Of a stretch of 64,000 nucleotides of DNA, positions 24,886 through 34,472 are shown one piece after another. Position 1 is the stretch's first letter, and the number at the start of each line of letters is the position of its first letter. The translations under genes and the position numbers were made by a program. Source of the DNA: JBDHWG01 sp046328525 (lineage in GTDB: Bacteria > Chloroflexota > Anaerolineae > Epilineales > JAHCIE01); NCBI GenBank assembly GCA_046328525.1, contig JAXLWK010000004.1, positions 570,619-634,618 of the forward strand, read 5' to 3'. The notes under the pieces are model-generated. The model was not told the origin of the DNA. It searched no databases and was given only the letters and a program-made list of their open reading frames with translations.

Positions 24886-25881
24886 ATGAGGGACCCGAAC
24901 GAGGACGTGCCACCGTGGGCCGGGCCAGAGGACGAGAGTTACTGGGGGGCGCTGCTATCGCAGGGGGAAGTCGCCTATGAAGGCCCGCCGCGCGGCCTGA
25001 ACGGCGAGGGCGGCCGGATGCTGGAGGATGAGCACCTCCTCAACATGCACCCGACGCGCGATCAGTGGGCGACGCTGAAAGCACACTTTGACGAAGGCGC
25101 TATTCTCAAGGGCCGCGTGATTGGGTCGAACCGTGGCGGGCTGCTGGTGCGCGTCGGCGACACCGTCGGCTTCGTGCCGGCCTCGCAGCTCGCCGACCTG
25201 CCGCGCCGCATGGAGAGTGAGGAGCTGCGGGAGGAGCTGGAACGGCGGCTCGGCGAGGAGTTGGACCTCAAGCTCATCGAACTGGACCGCTCCCGCAACC
25301 GCATCATTCTCTCCGAGCGCGCCGCCGCCTGGACCGGCGGTGGGGTGGACGCGCGCCTGGCGCAGCTGCGCGAGGGAGACCTGGTGAGCGGCCGCGTGCG
25401 CAGCATCTGCTACTTCGGGGCGTTCGTGGACCTGGGGGGCATTGACGGTCTTATCCATATTTCTGAGCTGTCCTGGCAGCGCGTCGCCCACCCCAACGAG
25501 GTCGTCTCCGTCGCCCAGGAAGTCAGCGTCCTGGTGATGAACGTGGACCGGGCACAGCGCCGCGTCGCCCTGAGCCTCAAGCGGCTGCGCCCCGACCCGT
25601 GGGCCGACGTGGAGAAGCGCTACACGCCCGGCCAGATGATCAGTGGCGTGGTGACCAACGTCGTGGACTTCGGCGCATTCGTGCGGCTGGAAGAGGGCCT
25701 CGAGGGCCTCATCCACATCTCGGAGCTGGCCGAAGGCAACTTCCTGCACCCGCGCAACGTCGTGCAGGAGGGGCAATCGGTCACGATGCGCGTCCTCAAC
25801 ATCGACTCGCAGAATCGCCGCCTCGGCCTGAGCCTGCGCCAGGTGTGGGCCACCGAGCCGCACAACGGGTTCACGCACTAG
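24886..25881 (+). CDS. rpsA: Ribosomal protein S1 homologue, three S1 domains
   Basis: A 331-residue RNA-binding protein. Three S1 OB-fold domains follow an acidic N-terminus: about residues 60-125 (ILKGRVIGSNRGGLLVRVGD), 155-230 (LVSGRVRSICYFGAFVDLGG) and 240-315 (MISGVVTNVVDFGAFVRLEE). Proteobacterial S1 has six such domains; shorter forms with three or four are usual in Chloroflexota, Cyanobacteria and Firmicutes. It recruits mRNA to the 30S subunit in those with six; in short forms it may act as a general RNA-binding translation factor. The ATG at 24886 follows a GGAGAGGGG site. An upstream in-frame ATG at 24862 is possible but has poorer context. Confidence 0.85.
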   Translation: MRDPNEDVPPWAGPEDESYWGALLSQGEVAYEGPPRGLNGEGGRMLEDEHLLNMHPTRDQWATLKAHFDEGAILKGRVIGSNRGGLLVRVGDTVGFVPASQLADLPRRMESEELREELERRLGEELDLKLIELDRSRNRIILSERAAAWTGGGVDARLAQLREGDLVSGRVRSICYFGAFVDLGGIDGLIHISELSWQRVAHPNEVVSVAQEVSVLVMNVDRAQRRVALSLKRLRPDPWADVEKRYTPGQMISGVVTNVVDFGAFVRLEEGLEGLIHISELAEGNFLHPRNVVQEGQSVTMRVLNIDSQNRRLGLSLRQVWATEPHNGFTH

Positions 25882-25924
25882 CGCCGCGCCCTGTCCTTGC
25901 GACCTGATATGCCAACGAACGACC

Positions 25925-25954
25925 GCATGGGGGCGCAGTCTCGCGCTCCCATGC
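25925..25954 (+). terminator. Hairpin between S1 and ftsK
   Basis: GCATGGGGGCGC pairs with GCGCTCCCATGC across a six-base loop, followed by TCGTTT. It could end the S1 transcript just before the ftsK ribosome-binding site. Confidence 0.55.
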
Positions 25955-25971
25955 TCGTTTAGGAGGCCCGC

Positions 25972-28350
25972 ATGCCTCGCGCCCCGCGCCAGCCCACCGG
26001 CGGGCGCCCCTCGGACGACAAGCCCACCGCTCCGGACACGCCTCCGCCGCAGGATAGCGGCTGGGACCGCCTCGGCGAGCCGACCCTCATCCTGGGTGCG
26101 GCGCTCGTCGTGGTCGGCCTCATCACCCTTGTCAGTCTCCTCGCCATCAGCCACGGCAGCGTGACCGACGCCTGGGCGCAGGCCGTCCGCCTCGGCGTCG
26201 GCTGGGCCGCCCTCCCGCTCGCCACCTTCGTCATCGCCGCCGGCGGCTGGCTCCTCGCCCGGCGCTGGCACGGGCAGTTCATCGCCTGGGATCGCGTGCT
26301 GTGGGGGGAGCTGATCATCTTCGGCCTCCTGGCCCTGCTAGGTACGATTGGCTTCAGCGACCCGCTCGACCGCGCCCTGGCCGGGCAGGGCGGCGGCATG
26401 GTCGGCTACGCCCTGGTGGCGACGCCGGCGGAGTTCATCGGGCGCTGGCCGTCAATCCTGCTCTGGCTGCTCATCATCGTTGTCGCCGCCTTCGCCATCA
26501 CGCGGCAGACGCCGCGCTCGGTATGGCGAGCCGCGTCCAACGGCCTCGACCGGCTGCGGCCGCCAGCGCGTGAGGCCGACGAGGACGATGAAGACGACGA
26601 GGCGCTGGAGATGCCGCCCCTCCGCCCGCAAGCGCCCGCCCAGGCGACAGCCGCCGTGCGCGCCGCCCCGCCCGCCGCCTCGCCCGCCGCCGACGACAGC
26701 CTGGCCGTCCCGCCGTTCATGGTCGTCGCCCGGGCCGCCGCGGCAAAGGCGCAGAAGGAGGCGCAGACTCCCGCGCCGCCCGCCGCGCCAGGTGAGCCGG
26801 AGAAGCGCCCGCGCAAGGCGAAGAAGGCCGACGCGCCGGCCGCGCCCGAGGCGACGCCGGCGCAGATACCCATGCTGCCGAGCATCGAGATGTTGGAGAA
26901 AGGCTCGAAGGTGCGCTACCGCGAAGACGAGGTGCGCGAGCGCAGCCGCATCATCGAGGAGACGCTGGAGGAGTTCGGCGTTCCGGCCAAGGTGGTGACG
27001 GTCAACCAGGGGCCGACGGTGACGCAGTACGGTGTCGAGCCGGGCTACCTCCAGCGCAAAGCGCCGGACGGCACAATGGAGCGGCGCAAGGTCAAGGTCA
27101 GCCGCATCCTCGCCCTGTCCAACGACCTGGCCCTGGCCCTGGCGGCCCCCGCCATTCGCATCGAAGCGCCGGTGCCGGGCAAGAGCGTCGTCGGCATCGA
27201 AGTCCCCAACGCCAACGCGGCCCGCGTCGCCCTGCGCAACCTCATGGAGTCGCCCGCCTACCAGGGCGCGTCGTCGCCGCTGCGCCTGGCGCTGGGCGAG
27301 GACGTGCGCGGCGCGCCGGTCGTGGCCGATCTCCAGCGCATGCCGCACATGCTCATCGCCGGCGCGACAGGCTCCGGCAAGTCGGTGTGCCTCAACACCA
27401 TCATCGCCTGCCTGCTGTTCAACAACACCCCGGAGACGCTGCAACTCGTCCTGGTGGACCCGAAGCGCGTCGAGCTTGTCGGCTTCAACGGCGTCCCGCA
27501 CCTGATGGGGCCGGTCGTCGTCGAGATGGACGAGGTCATCGGCGCGCTCAAGTGGCTCACCCGCGAAATGGAGCGCCGCTACCAGCTCTTCGCGGCGCTG
27601 GGCGTGCGCAACGTCGGCGCGTACAACGACAAGGTGCGCGCGACCGTGGGCAGCCCGCTGCCCTACATCGTCGTCATCATTGACGAGCTGGCCGACCTGA
27701 TGATGGTCGCGCCGGAGGACGCCGAGCGCCTCATCTGCCGCCTGGCGCAGCTGGCCCGCGCCACCGGCATCCACCTGATCCTGGCGACGCAGCGCCCCTC
27801 GACCGATGTCGTCACCGGCCTCATCAAAGCCAACTTCCCGGCCCGCATCGCCTTCGCCGTCTCCAGCCAGGTCGACTCCCGCGTCATCCTCGACACGGTG
27901 GGCGCGGACAAGCTGCTCGGCCGTGGCGACATGCTCTACCTTGCCCCCGACGCCCCCGGCCCGCAGCGCCTGCAGGGCGCTTACGTCACCGACCGCGAGT
28001 TGGAGAAGCTCGTCAAGTACTGGCGCAAGCTCAACCCGCACCCGAACCCGGACGTGCAGGCTGCGCCGTGGGAGGGCGACATCGGCGACGAGGAGGACAG
28101 CCCCGACGAGCAGCTGATCGCGGAGGCCATCGCCGTGGTGCGCCAGTCGCGCACGGCGTCGGCGTCATTCCTCCAGCGCCGGCTGCGCATCGGCTACCCC
28201 CGCGCCGCCCGCCTGATGGACGAGCTAGAGGAGCGCGGCGTCGTCGGCCCCGCCGAGGCCGGCCGCTCGCGCAAGGTGCTCATCGGGCCGGAGGACGAGG
28301 TGGACGCGGACGCCGAGATCGGCGCGCTCGACGCGGACGACACCTGGTGA
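25972..28350 (+). CDS. ftsK: DNA translocase FtsK/SpoIIIE
   Basis: A 792-residue septal DNA pump that moves chromosome ends during division. The N-terminus has about four membrane helices in residues 35-200, then an acidic/Ala-Pro linker, then the motor. The motor has Walker A (GATGSGKSV, near residue 465) and Walker B (YIVVIIDELADLM). The family pattern is complete, including QRPSTDVVTGLIKANFPARIAF. The C-terminal gamma winged helix starts at AEAIAVVRQSRTASASFLQRRLRIGY and reads DNA polarity sequences. It is shorter than E. coli FtsK (1329 aa) because the linker is short, as in SpoIIIE. The stop overlaps the GTG of the next gene by two bases. Confidence 0.95.
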   Translation: MPRAPRQPTGGRPSDDKPTAPDTPPPQDSGWDRLGEPTLILGAALVVVGLITLVSLLAISHGSVTDAWAQAVRLGVGWAALPLATFVIAAGGWLLARRWHGQFIAWDRVLWGELIIFGLLALLGTIGFSDPLDRALAGQGGGMVGYALVATPAEFIGRWPSILLWLLIIVVAAFAITRQTPRSVWRAASNGLDRLRPPAREADEDDEDDEALEMPPLRPQAPAQATAAVRAAPPAASPAADDSLAVPPFMVVARAAAAKAQKEAQTPAPPAAPGEPEKRPRKAKKADAPAAPEATPAQIPMLPSIEMLEKGSKVRYREDEVRERSRIIEETLEEFGVPAKVVTVNQGPTVTQYGVEPGYLQRKAPDGTMERRKVKVSRILALSNDLALALAAPAIRIEAPVPGKSVVGIEVPNANAARVALRNLMESPAYQGASSPLRLALGEDVRGAPVVADLQRMPHMLIAGATGSGKSVCLNTIIACLLFNNTPETLQLVLVDPKRVELVGFNGVPHLMGPVVVEMDEVIGALKWLTREMERRYQLFAALGVRNVGAYNDKVRATVGSPLPYIVVIIDELADLMMVAPEDAERLICRLAQLARATGIHLILATQRPSTDVVTGLIKANFPARIAFAVSSQVDSRVILDTVGADKLLGRGDMLYLAPDAPGPQRLQGAYVTDRELEKLVKYWRKLNPHPNPDVQAAPWEGDIGDEEDSPDEQLIAEAIAVVRQSRTASASFLQRRLRIGYPRAARLMDELEERGVVGPAEAGRSRKVLIGPEDEVDADAEIGALDADDTW

Positions 28351-29279
28351 ACGCCGCCGACTACCTCCAGCGCATCCGCTATACCGGCTCCCGCACCCCC
28401 GACAGCGTCACTCTTGCCGCGCTCCACCGGGCGCACCTCCTGGCCGTCCCCTTCGAGAACCTGGACATCCACCTCGGCCGCCCCATCACTCTGGACCTCC
28501 CCTCGCGCTATGCCAAGATTGTCACGCGGCGGCGCGGCGGCTTCTGCTACGAACTGAACGGCCTGTTCGCCTGGCTCCTGGCCCAGCTCGGCTACGACGT
28601 GACGCTGCTCTCGGCCGGCGTCTACGGCGGGGACGGCCGGCCCGGCCCAGAGTACGACCACCTGACGCTGCTCGTGCGCGCTCCCGGCGACCCGACCCCC
28701 TGGCTGGCCGACGTGGGCTTCGGCGAGGGCTTCCGCGAGCCGCTGCGCCTCGACGTGGCGGGCGAGCAGACGCGCAACGGGCGCGGGTACAGAGTCGAGG
28801 CGCCTGCCATTTCTGGCCCCCTCTCCCCGTGGGAGAGGGATGGGGTGAGGGTCTTAAACCCCGGCGCTGCCCCACAGACCCTCACCCCACCTCTCCCAGA
28901 GGGAGAGGTGGAAGATGGCCCTCACCCCCTGGCCCCCTCGCCCCTTGTGGGAGAGGGCCGGGGTGAGGGAATCTGGCGCTACTTCGAGGCGGACCGCGAG
29001 GGCGGGTGGAGGGCGCGCTACTGGTTCACGCTCGCGCCGCGCGAGTACGGCGAGTTCGCCGAGATGTGCCGCTGGCAGCAGACGTCGCCCGACTCCCACT
29101 TCACCCGCAACCGGCTGTGCTCCCTGGCGACGCCCCAGGGCCGGGTCACGCTGGCGGACATGACGCTGATTGAAACGGAGCGCGGCGAGCGGCGGGAGAC
29201 GCCGGTCGCCGCCGCCGCCGAGTACCAGCGGCTTCTGCGCGACCGTTTCGGCGTGGACCCGGCCCTGGGATCCTCTTGA
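28347..29279 (+). CDS. Arylamine N-acetyltransferase with an in-frame palindromic insertion
   Basis: Transfers acetyl from acetyl-CoA to arylamines or hydrazines; a 310-residue cytoplasmic protein. The NAT catalytic triad is complete: Cys67 (RGGFCYELN), His105 (EYDHLTLLV) and Asp122 (LADVGFGEG). Residues 157-208 are not NAT sequence. They are encoded by a 156-base block (28815-28970) of nested palindromes and read GPLSPWERDGVRVL onward, rich in Pro, Gly and Glu. The block is an exact multiple of three, so the frame continues into the normal C-terminal domain. Without it the protein would be 258 residues, normal for the family. The GTG start overlaps the ftsK stop, so the two are translationally coupled. 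Confidence 0.88.
   Translation: MNAADYLQRIRYTGSRTPDSVTLAALHRAHLLAVPFENLDIHLGRPITLDLPSRYAKIVTRRRGGFCYELNGLFAWLLAQLGYDVTLLSAGVYGGDGRPGPEYDHLTLLVRAPGDPTPWLADVGFGEGFREPLRLDVAGEQTRNGRGYRVEAPAISGPLSPWERDGVRVLNPGAAPQTLTPPLPEGEVEDGPHPLAPSPLVGEGRGEGIWRYFEADREGGWRARYWFTLAPREYGEFAEMCRWQQTSPDSHFTRNRLCSLATPQGRVTLADMTLIETERGERRETPVAAAAEYQRLLRDRFGVDPALGSS
28815..28970. repeat. Palindromic element inserted within the NAT gene
   Basis: Contains CCCTCTCCCCGTGGGAGAGG, CACCTCTCCCAGAGGGAGAG and two outer CCCTCACCCC/GGGGTGAGGG pairs, so several nested hairpins. Its length of 156 is divisible by three, and it contains no stop codon in the acetyltransferase frame. The composition resembles the C- and G-rich repeat at 1241-1345. 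Confidence 0.85.
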
Positions 29280-29372
29280 ATCGGCAAGGAGAAGATTCGT
29301 GAAATTGCTGCTCACTTCCGCTGGCGTCAAAAACGCCAGTATCCACAACGCGCTCCTAAATAGTCCGCCGTC

Positions 29373-29460
29373 TACGAATGGAAGCCCAAGGGGCTACGAG
29401 GTTCTCCCCCAGCCCCTTGGGCTTCCATCTTGTAGCACGACGCTTCGAGCGTCGTGCGGG
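29373..29460. repeat. Dispersed palindromic repeat, family C variant
   Basis: Hairpin units TGGAAGCCCAAGGGGCT with AGCCCCTTGGGCTTCCA and CACGACGCTTCGAGCGTCGTG. It shares the middle AAGCC/GGCTT section with the copies at 7788 and 63289. It lies between the NAT and SnoaL genes, which converge. Confidence 0.65.
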
Positions 29461-29474
29461 TACGGCAGGTGAGC

Positions 29475-29912
29475 CTACCGCATCGGGGCGAGGCCGAGCT
29501 GCTGGAACATGCCCAGGTAGTCGCCGTACTCCCACATCTCGACGATCTTGCCGTTCTCGGCGCGGCTCACCGTGACCCCCGTCACAATGACAGGGTTGTC
29601 GGTGGGCATGGTCGCGGTGGGCCAGTTCTCCAGGTGCTTCATCGTCATCGTCCAGCGCACCGCCCCGCCGTGCGGCCCGACAATGGGTTCCTCGAGCGCG
29701 ATGGACAGGTCGGGGAAGGTGGCGCGGTCATCCAGGATGTGCTGCTTGTAGGCCTCGATGCCGATCAGGTCGGGGAAGGGTGGGTGGTGGAACAGCAGGT
29801 CGGGGGCCAGGATCATGTCCAGGGCGGCCACGTCCCCCGCGTTCCACGCTTTCTCCATGATCTCGTTGACGTGCAGCGCCATTTCCATCACGGTCGGCAT
29901 ATCTTTCAACAT
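29475..29912 (-). CDS. SnoaL-like/ester cyclase family protein
   Basis: A 145-residue single-domain protein with the NTF2/SnoaL-like pattern: an N-terminal helix with VNEIMEKAWNAGDVAALDMILAPDLLFHHP, then IGIEAYKQHILDDRATFPDLSIALEEPI and a final strand pair ending in KIVEMWEYGDYLGMFQQLGL. The His/Asp/Trp residues lining the usual cavity are present in part. Members include polyketide cyclases and many uncharacterised proteins; catalysis is not certain. ATG at 29912 follows GGGAGT. The gene is divergent from vanW. Confidence 0.8.
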   Translation of the reverse strand: MLKDMPTVMEMALHVNEIMEKAWNAGDVAALDMILAPDLLFHHPPFPDLIGIEAYKQHILDDRATFPDLSIALEEPIVGPHGGAVRWTMTMKHLENWPTATMPTDNPVIVTGVTVSRAENGKIVEMWEYGDYLGMFQQLGLAPMR

Positions 29913-30140
29913 GGCATGACTCCCTCATTGAAGCATCCGTCCACGAACATCAGGCGCTCATTCAGGGCTGCGGACTGTTGGACTATTGGCGGCTTGCGAT
30001 GGACCACCCCCTTTCCGCTTTGCAAATAGACTCTCCCTTTCTATAGTATACCACCAATGACGCGGCGTGACGTTAAGGATTTGCGCTGCCGGGGGAAACT
30101 TCCGCCACGGGAACTCTAACCTATCTCTTATCGTCTCGTA

Positions 30141-30169
30141 TTGCGGGGGCGTAAGCTCTGGAGTACAAT
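30141..30169 (+). promoter_or_regulatory. Promoter of the VanW-family gene
   Basis: TTGCGG (30141-30146) and TACAAT (30164-30169) with 17 bp spacing, about 30 bases before the ATG at 30201. Confidence 0.5.
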
Positions 30170-30200
30170 TAGAGTCTAAAAGTAAAGGTGTCCGTAGCTT

Positions 30201-32021
30201 ATGGCAAGTTCAGACATGACCACACAGACAAATTCAGGCTCAGGGCGCCTCGTGCGCATCCTGGCCGTGCTCGTGGCCCTCGTCATCCTGGCCGGCATCC
30301 TGTCCCTTGTGGCGGGCGTCGGCCTGTACCAGTACGTCTACCAGGACCGCATCCACATGGGCGTCCGCGCTGCCGGGCTGGACCTGGGCGGCCTGACGCG
30401 CGCCCAGGCGGCGGAGATGCTGCGCGGCCACGTGGCCTACTTCGACAACGCGCGCGTCCGCTTCACCTACGGCGACCGCACGTGGGAAGCCAGCCCGGCC
30501 GACCTGGGCGGCTCCCTCGCAGCCGACGCCATGGCCGAGCAAGCCTACGCCGTCGGGCGCAGCGGCGCTCTGCCCATTGACCTGGTCATGCAGTGGCAGA
30601 TCGCGCGGGATGGCACGTCGGTGGGGCTTAAGAGCGAGTTCAACCCCACCCCGGCCCGGGCGTTCGTCAAGGACATTGCCTTGGATCTGGACCGGCCACC
30701 CCGCAACGCCAGCCTCGCCATTCGCAACGGCAAGGTCGAGACAACGGCCGCGCAGGACGGTTGGGAGGTGGACCAGGCGGCGGCGGTGCAGCAGATCGGC
30801 GAGCGGGTGCAGGGCTTCACCGCCGACCCCATCGCCATCAGCGTCGTCACCGCGCCCCCCCTGATCACGGACGTGAGCGCGGCGAAGGCGGCGACGGAGA
30901 AGATGATCAGCGGGCCGGTGACGGTCACGTTCAAGGATAAGAAGTGGACGCTGAGCGCGGCGGACGTGGCAAACCTCGTGGTCTTCTACCAGGAGACCGC
31001 CAACGGCAAGCCGCGCATCATGCCGCGTCTCAACCAGGCGCCCCTCAAGCCGTGGGTCGAGGCGCTGGCCGCCGACATCCAGCGCGACCCGCAGGAGGGC
31101 CAGGTGCGCTGGGATGGCGGGGCGCAGCGCGTTGTCGCCGTCAAGCCGAGCGAGGTCGGGTATGACTACGACGCGGCCGAGACGCTCAAGAAACTCAACG
31201 ACGCGGTGATGGGCGGCGAGCGCACCCTTCCCGCCGTCATCAGCGAGATCAAGCCGACGCTGGACACGTCCAACCTGGACGCCCTGGGCATCAAGGAGCT
31301 TGTTGTCAAGGGGACGACGCAGTTCAAAGGCTCGCCGCCGGAGCGCATCCAGAACATCGGCGTGGCCGCGAATCAGTTCCAGGACGTCCTCGTGCCGCCG
31401 GGCGGTGTGTTCTCGTTCGGCGATCACCTGGGCGACGTGACCCCGGAGAAGGGCTACGCCGAGGCGCTGATCATCGTCGGCAACCGGACGGAGACGGATT
31501 ACGGCGGCGGCATCTGCCAGGTGTCCACGACCGCCTTCCGCGCCGCGTTCTTCGGCGGCTACCCCATCGTCGAGCGCACGGCCCACGCCTACCGCGTGAG
31601 CTACTACGAGGAAGGCGTGGGGCCGGGGCTGGACGCGACGGTGTTCACCCCTTATGTAGACTTCAAGTTCAAGAACGATCAGCCGACGTGGCTGCTCATC
31701 CGCACCGAGTTGGACAAGAAGAACGCGATCCTGACGTTCTACTTCTACGGCACGAAGCCCAACCGCGAGGTGAAGCTGGAGGGGCCGCGGATCCTGAGCG
31801 AGACGCCGGCCAAGCCGCCGAGCTACCAGGTGGACTCGAAGCTCCCGCCAGGCCAGGTGAAGCAGGTGGACTGGGCGCACCCGGGCGCGACGGTGGTCGC
31901 GGCGCGCATCATTAACGAGGACGGGCAGACGCGGCGCGAGGAGTTCCGCAGCGTGTATCAGCCGTGGGGCGACATCTACCTGGTGAGCGCGGGCGACCCG
32001 CGTGTCTCCCGCGGCAACTAA
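30201..32021 (+). CDS. VanW family protein with peptidoglycan-binding domains
   Basis: A 606-residue envelope protein. A short cytoplasmic N-terminus is followed by one membrane helix (residues 19-45), then two PG_binding_4 repeats (about 60-170 and 205-340: SPADLGGSLA and LSAADVANLV segments) and the VanW domain (about 365-500) with the hallmark FSFGDHLGDVTPEKGYAEAL, DYGGGICQVSTTAFRAAF and HAYRVSYY. The remainder is a C-terminal beta domain. VanW occurs in some glycopeptide-resistance clusters but is common in non-resistant Gram-positives and Chloroflexota, where the role is unknown. No vanHAX genes are near, so resistance is not implied. Confidence 0.92.
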   Translation: MASSDMTTQTNSGSGRLVRILAVLVALVILAGILSLVAGVGLYQYVYQDRIHMGVRAAGLDLGGLTRAQAAEMLRGHVAYFDNARVRFTYGDRTWEASPADLGGSLAADAMAEQAYAVGRSGALPIDLVMQWQIARDGTSVGLKSEFNPTPARAFVKDIALDLDRPPRNASLAIRNGKVETTAAQDGWEVDQAAAVQQIGERVQGFTADPIAISVVTAPPLITDVSAAKAATEKMISGPVTVTFKDKKWTLSAADVANLVVFYQETANGKPRIMPRLNQAPLKPWVEALAADIQRDPQEGQVRWDGGAQRVVAVKPSEVGYDYDAAETLKKLNDAVMGGERTLPAVISEIKPTLDTSNLDALGIKELVVKGTTQFKGSPPERIQNIGVAANQFQDVLVPPGGVFSFGDHLGDVTPEKGYAEALIIVGNRTETDYGGGICQVSTTAFRAAFFGGYPIVERTAHAYRVSYYEEGVGPGLDATVFTPYVDFKFKNDQPTWLLIRTELDKKNAILTFYFYGTKPNREVKLEGPRILSETPAKPPSYQVDSKLPPGQVKQVDWAHPGATVVAARIINEDGQTRREEFRSVYQPWGDIYLVSAGDPRVSRGN

Positions 32022-32037
32022 GGCGAGCCAGCGATAC

Positions 32038-32160
32038 GTCATTGCGAGGAGGGCGACCGCCCGACGAAGCAATCTCACGGGAAGGGAATGGCCCGCGATT
32101 TGCTGCGATAGACTGGGCGTTGCACAGGCGGGAGGTTGCTTCGCTGCGCTCGCAACGACA
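32038..32160. repeat. Dispersed repeat, family A (ATTGCGAG...GAAGCAATC), copy 1
   Basis: GTCATTGCGAGGAGGGCGAC, then CGACGAAGCAATCTC and, in reverse, GGGAGGTTGCTTCGCTGCG and CTCGCAACGACA. It ends 14 bases before the rseP ATG, so the ribosome-binding site of rseP follows the repeat directly. Other copies are at 40234-40379 and 57114-57270. Confidence 0.8.
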
Positions 32161-32174
32161 AAGATGAGGATCGT

Positions 32175-33269
32175 ATGTTTGATTTCTTAGGCAACATGAG
32201 CTGGATGTACTTGTTAGTGGTGATCCCTGTGCTGGGGGTGTTGGTGTTCGTCCACGAGTTGGGCCACTTCCTCGCCGCGCGGCGCCTGGGCGTCCAGGTG
32301 GACGAGTTCGGGTTTGGGCTGCCGCCGCGCGCGATGACGATGTTCGAGCGCGACGGCGTGAAGTATACGCTGAACTGGCTGCCCCTCGGTGGCTTCGTGC
32401 GGATGGCCGGCGAGGAGGGCGACTTCGAGACGCCGGGCAGCCTGTGGAGCAAGAGGCCGTGGCAGCGGGCAACGATCCTCGTCGCCGGGCCATTCATGAA
32501 CTTCCTCGCCGCCGCCGTGCTGTTCAGCATCGTCTTTATGATGGGCGTTCCCGCGCCTGCGCCGAATGGCCGCGTCCAGGTGTACGACGTGTTCCCCGGC
32601 TCGCCGGCCCAGGCGGCCGGCTTGCAGCGGGACGACCTCATCCTCAGCGTAGACGGCAAGCCGATTGATACCACGGCGACGCTGGTCGCTGCCATCGAAG
32701 CCGCTGGCGGCCGCGAGGTTCCCGTCGCCATCGAACGGGGCGGCCAGCCGATGACGCTCAACCTGACGCCGCGCGCGTCGGGCGAGGCCCGCGCTGGCAT
32801 CTCCATCGGCACGGAGCAGATCACCGAGCGCTACGGCCCGGTCGAGGCTGTGCTGCGCGGCATCCAGACCACCGCCAGCGCCGTCGCCAGCACCCTCGCC
32901 TTCTTCGGCAAGCTCATCGCCGGCCTGTTCACGCGGGCGACGATGCCGGAGGGCGCGAGCCTCAGCGGCCCCATCGGCATTGCGCGCATCACCGGCCAGG
33001 TGGCGCAGGAGGGCTTCGACAGGCTGCTCGCCCTCGCCGCCATTATCTCCGTGTCCCTCGGCACGCTGAACCTGCTGCCCCTGCCCGCGCTGGACGGCGG
33101 CCGCCTGCTGTTCGTCGTCCTGGAGTGGGTGCGCGGCAAGCGCATCTCGCCGGAGCGCGAAGCCTTCGTGCACGCCATCGGCATGGTGTCGCTGCTGCTG
33201 GTCATGCTCATCGTGTCGTATTTCGACGTGGCGCGCTGGATCGGCGGCGTGTCGCCCTTCGGCGGGTAA
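32175..33269 (+). CDS. rseP: Site-2 membrane metalloprotease RseP
   Basis: Intramembrane protease of the M50 family (364 aa). The zinc site HELGH (H27, E28, H31) sits in the first membrane helix, and the third ligand is in the LDGG motif (LPALDGGRLL, near residue 310). A single PDZ domain occupies about residues 130-205 (VFPGSPAQAAGLQRDDLILSVDG). It would process membrane-bound anti-sigma factors or signal peptides. The frame opens at 32136, but those 13 codons lie in the dispersed repeat; the ATG at 32175 is chosen because the protein then starts directly at the membrane helix as in the family. Usual neighbours dxr and bamA are absent. Confidence 0.93.
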   Translation: MFDFLGNMSWMYLLVVIPVLGVLVFVHELGHFLAARRLGVQVDEFGFGLPPRAMTMFERDGVKYTLNWLPLGGFVRMAGEEGDFETPGSLWSKRPWQRATILVAGPFMNFLAAAVLFSIVFMMGVPAPAPNGRVQVYDVFPGSPAQAAGLQRDDLILSVDGKPIDTTATLVAAIEAAGGREVPVAIERGGQPMTLNLTPRASGEARAGISIGTEQITERYGPVEAVLRGIQTTASAVASTLAFFGKLIAGLFTRATMPEGASLSGPIGIARITGQVAQEGFDRLLALAAIISVSLGTLNLLPLPALDGGRLLFVVLEWVRGKRISPEREAFVHAIGMVSLLLVMLIVSYFDVARWIGGVSPFGG

Positions 33270-33281
33270 GCCGGTTAAACA

Positions 33282-33310
33282 GTAAGGGCGGGTTTCAAAC
33301 CCGCCCCTAC
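33282..33310. repeat. Inverted repeat, family E (GTAGGGGCGGGTTT type)
   Basis: A 29-base hairpin of GTAAGGGCGGGTTT and its near-complement AACCCGCCCCTAC. A related hairpin lies at 36908-36957. Confidence 0.65.
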
Positions 33311-33350
33311 CCTCTACCCGCCCTTACCCTCTACCGCCGCAAGCCTCGCA

Positions 33351-33380
33351 TTACGTGTTCCCCTATCGCCTGGCTATAAT
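33351..33380 (+). promoter_or_regulatory. Promoter of the MoxR/DUF58 genes
   Basis: TTACGT (33351-33356) and TATAAT (33375-33380) with an 18 bp spacer, about 125 bases before the MoxR ATG. Confidence 0.45.
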
Positions 33381-33506
33381 TTAACATGGTCGGCGTCCTT
33401 TTTCATGACAACCTCGCGCTGTTCCTGCGCGGCTGGCTCGCTTTGACACGGGGTTAGCCAGCGCCGGAGTCGCGTTTTCGACGGTGGAAGGAGTCTCGGC
33501 AGACCC

Positions 33507-34464
<958 letters not shown>

Positions 34465-34472
<8 letters not shown>

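Noticed and set aside
30201..32021. Vancomycin resistance locus because of VanW
   Set aside because: No vanH, vanA, vanX, vanS or vanR genes are present and VanW alone is widespread.
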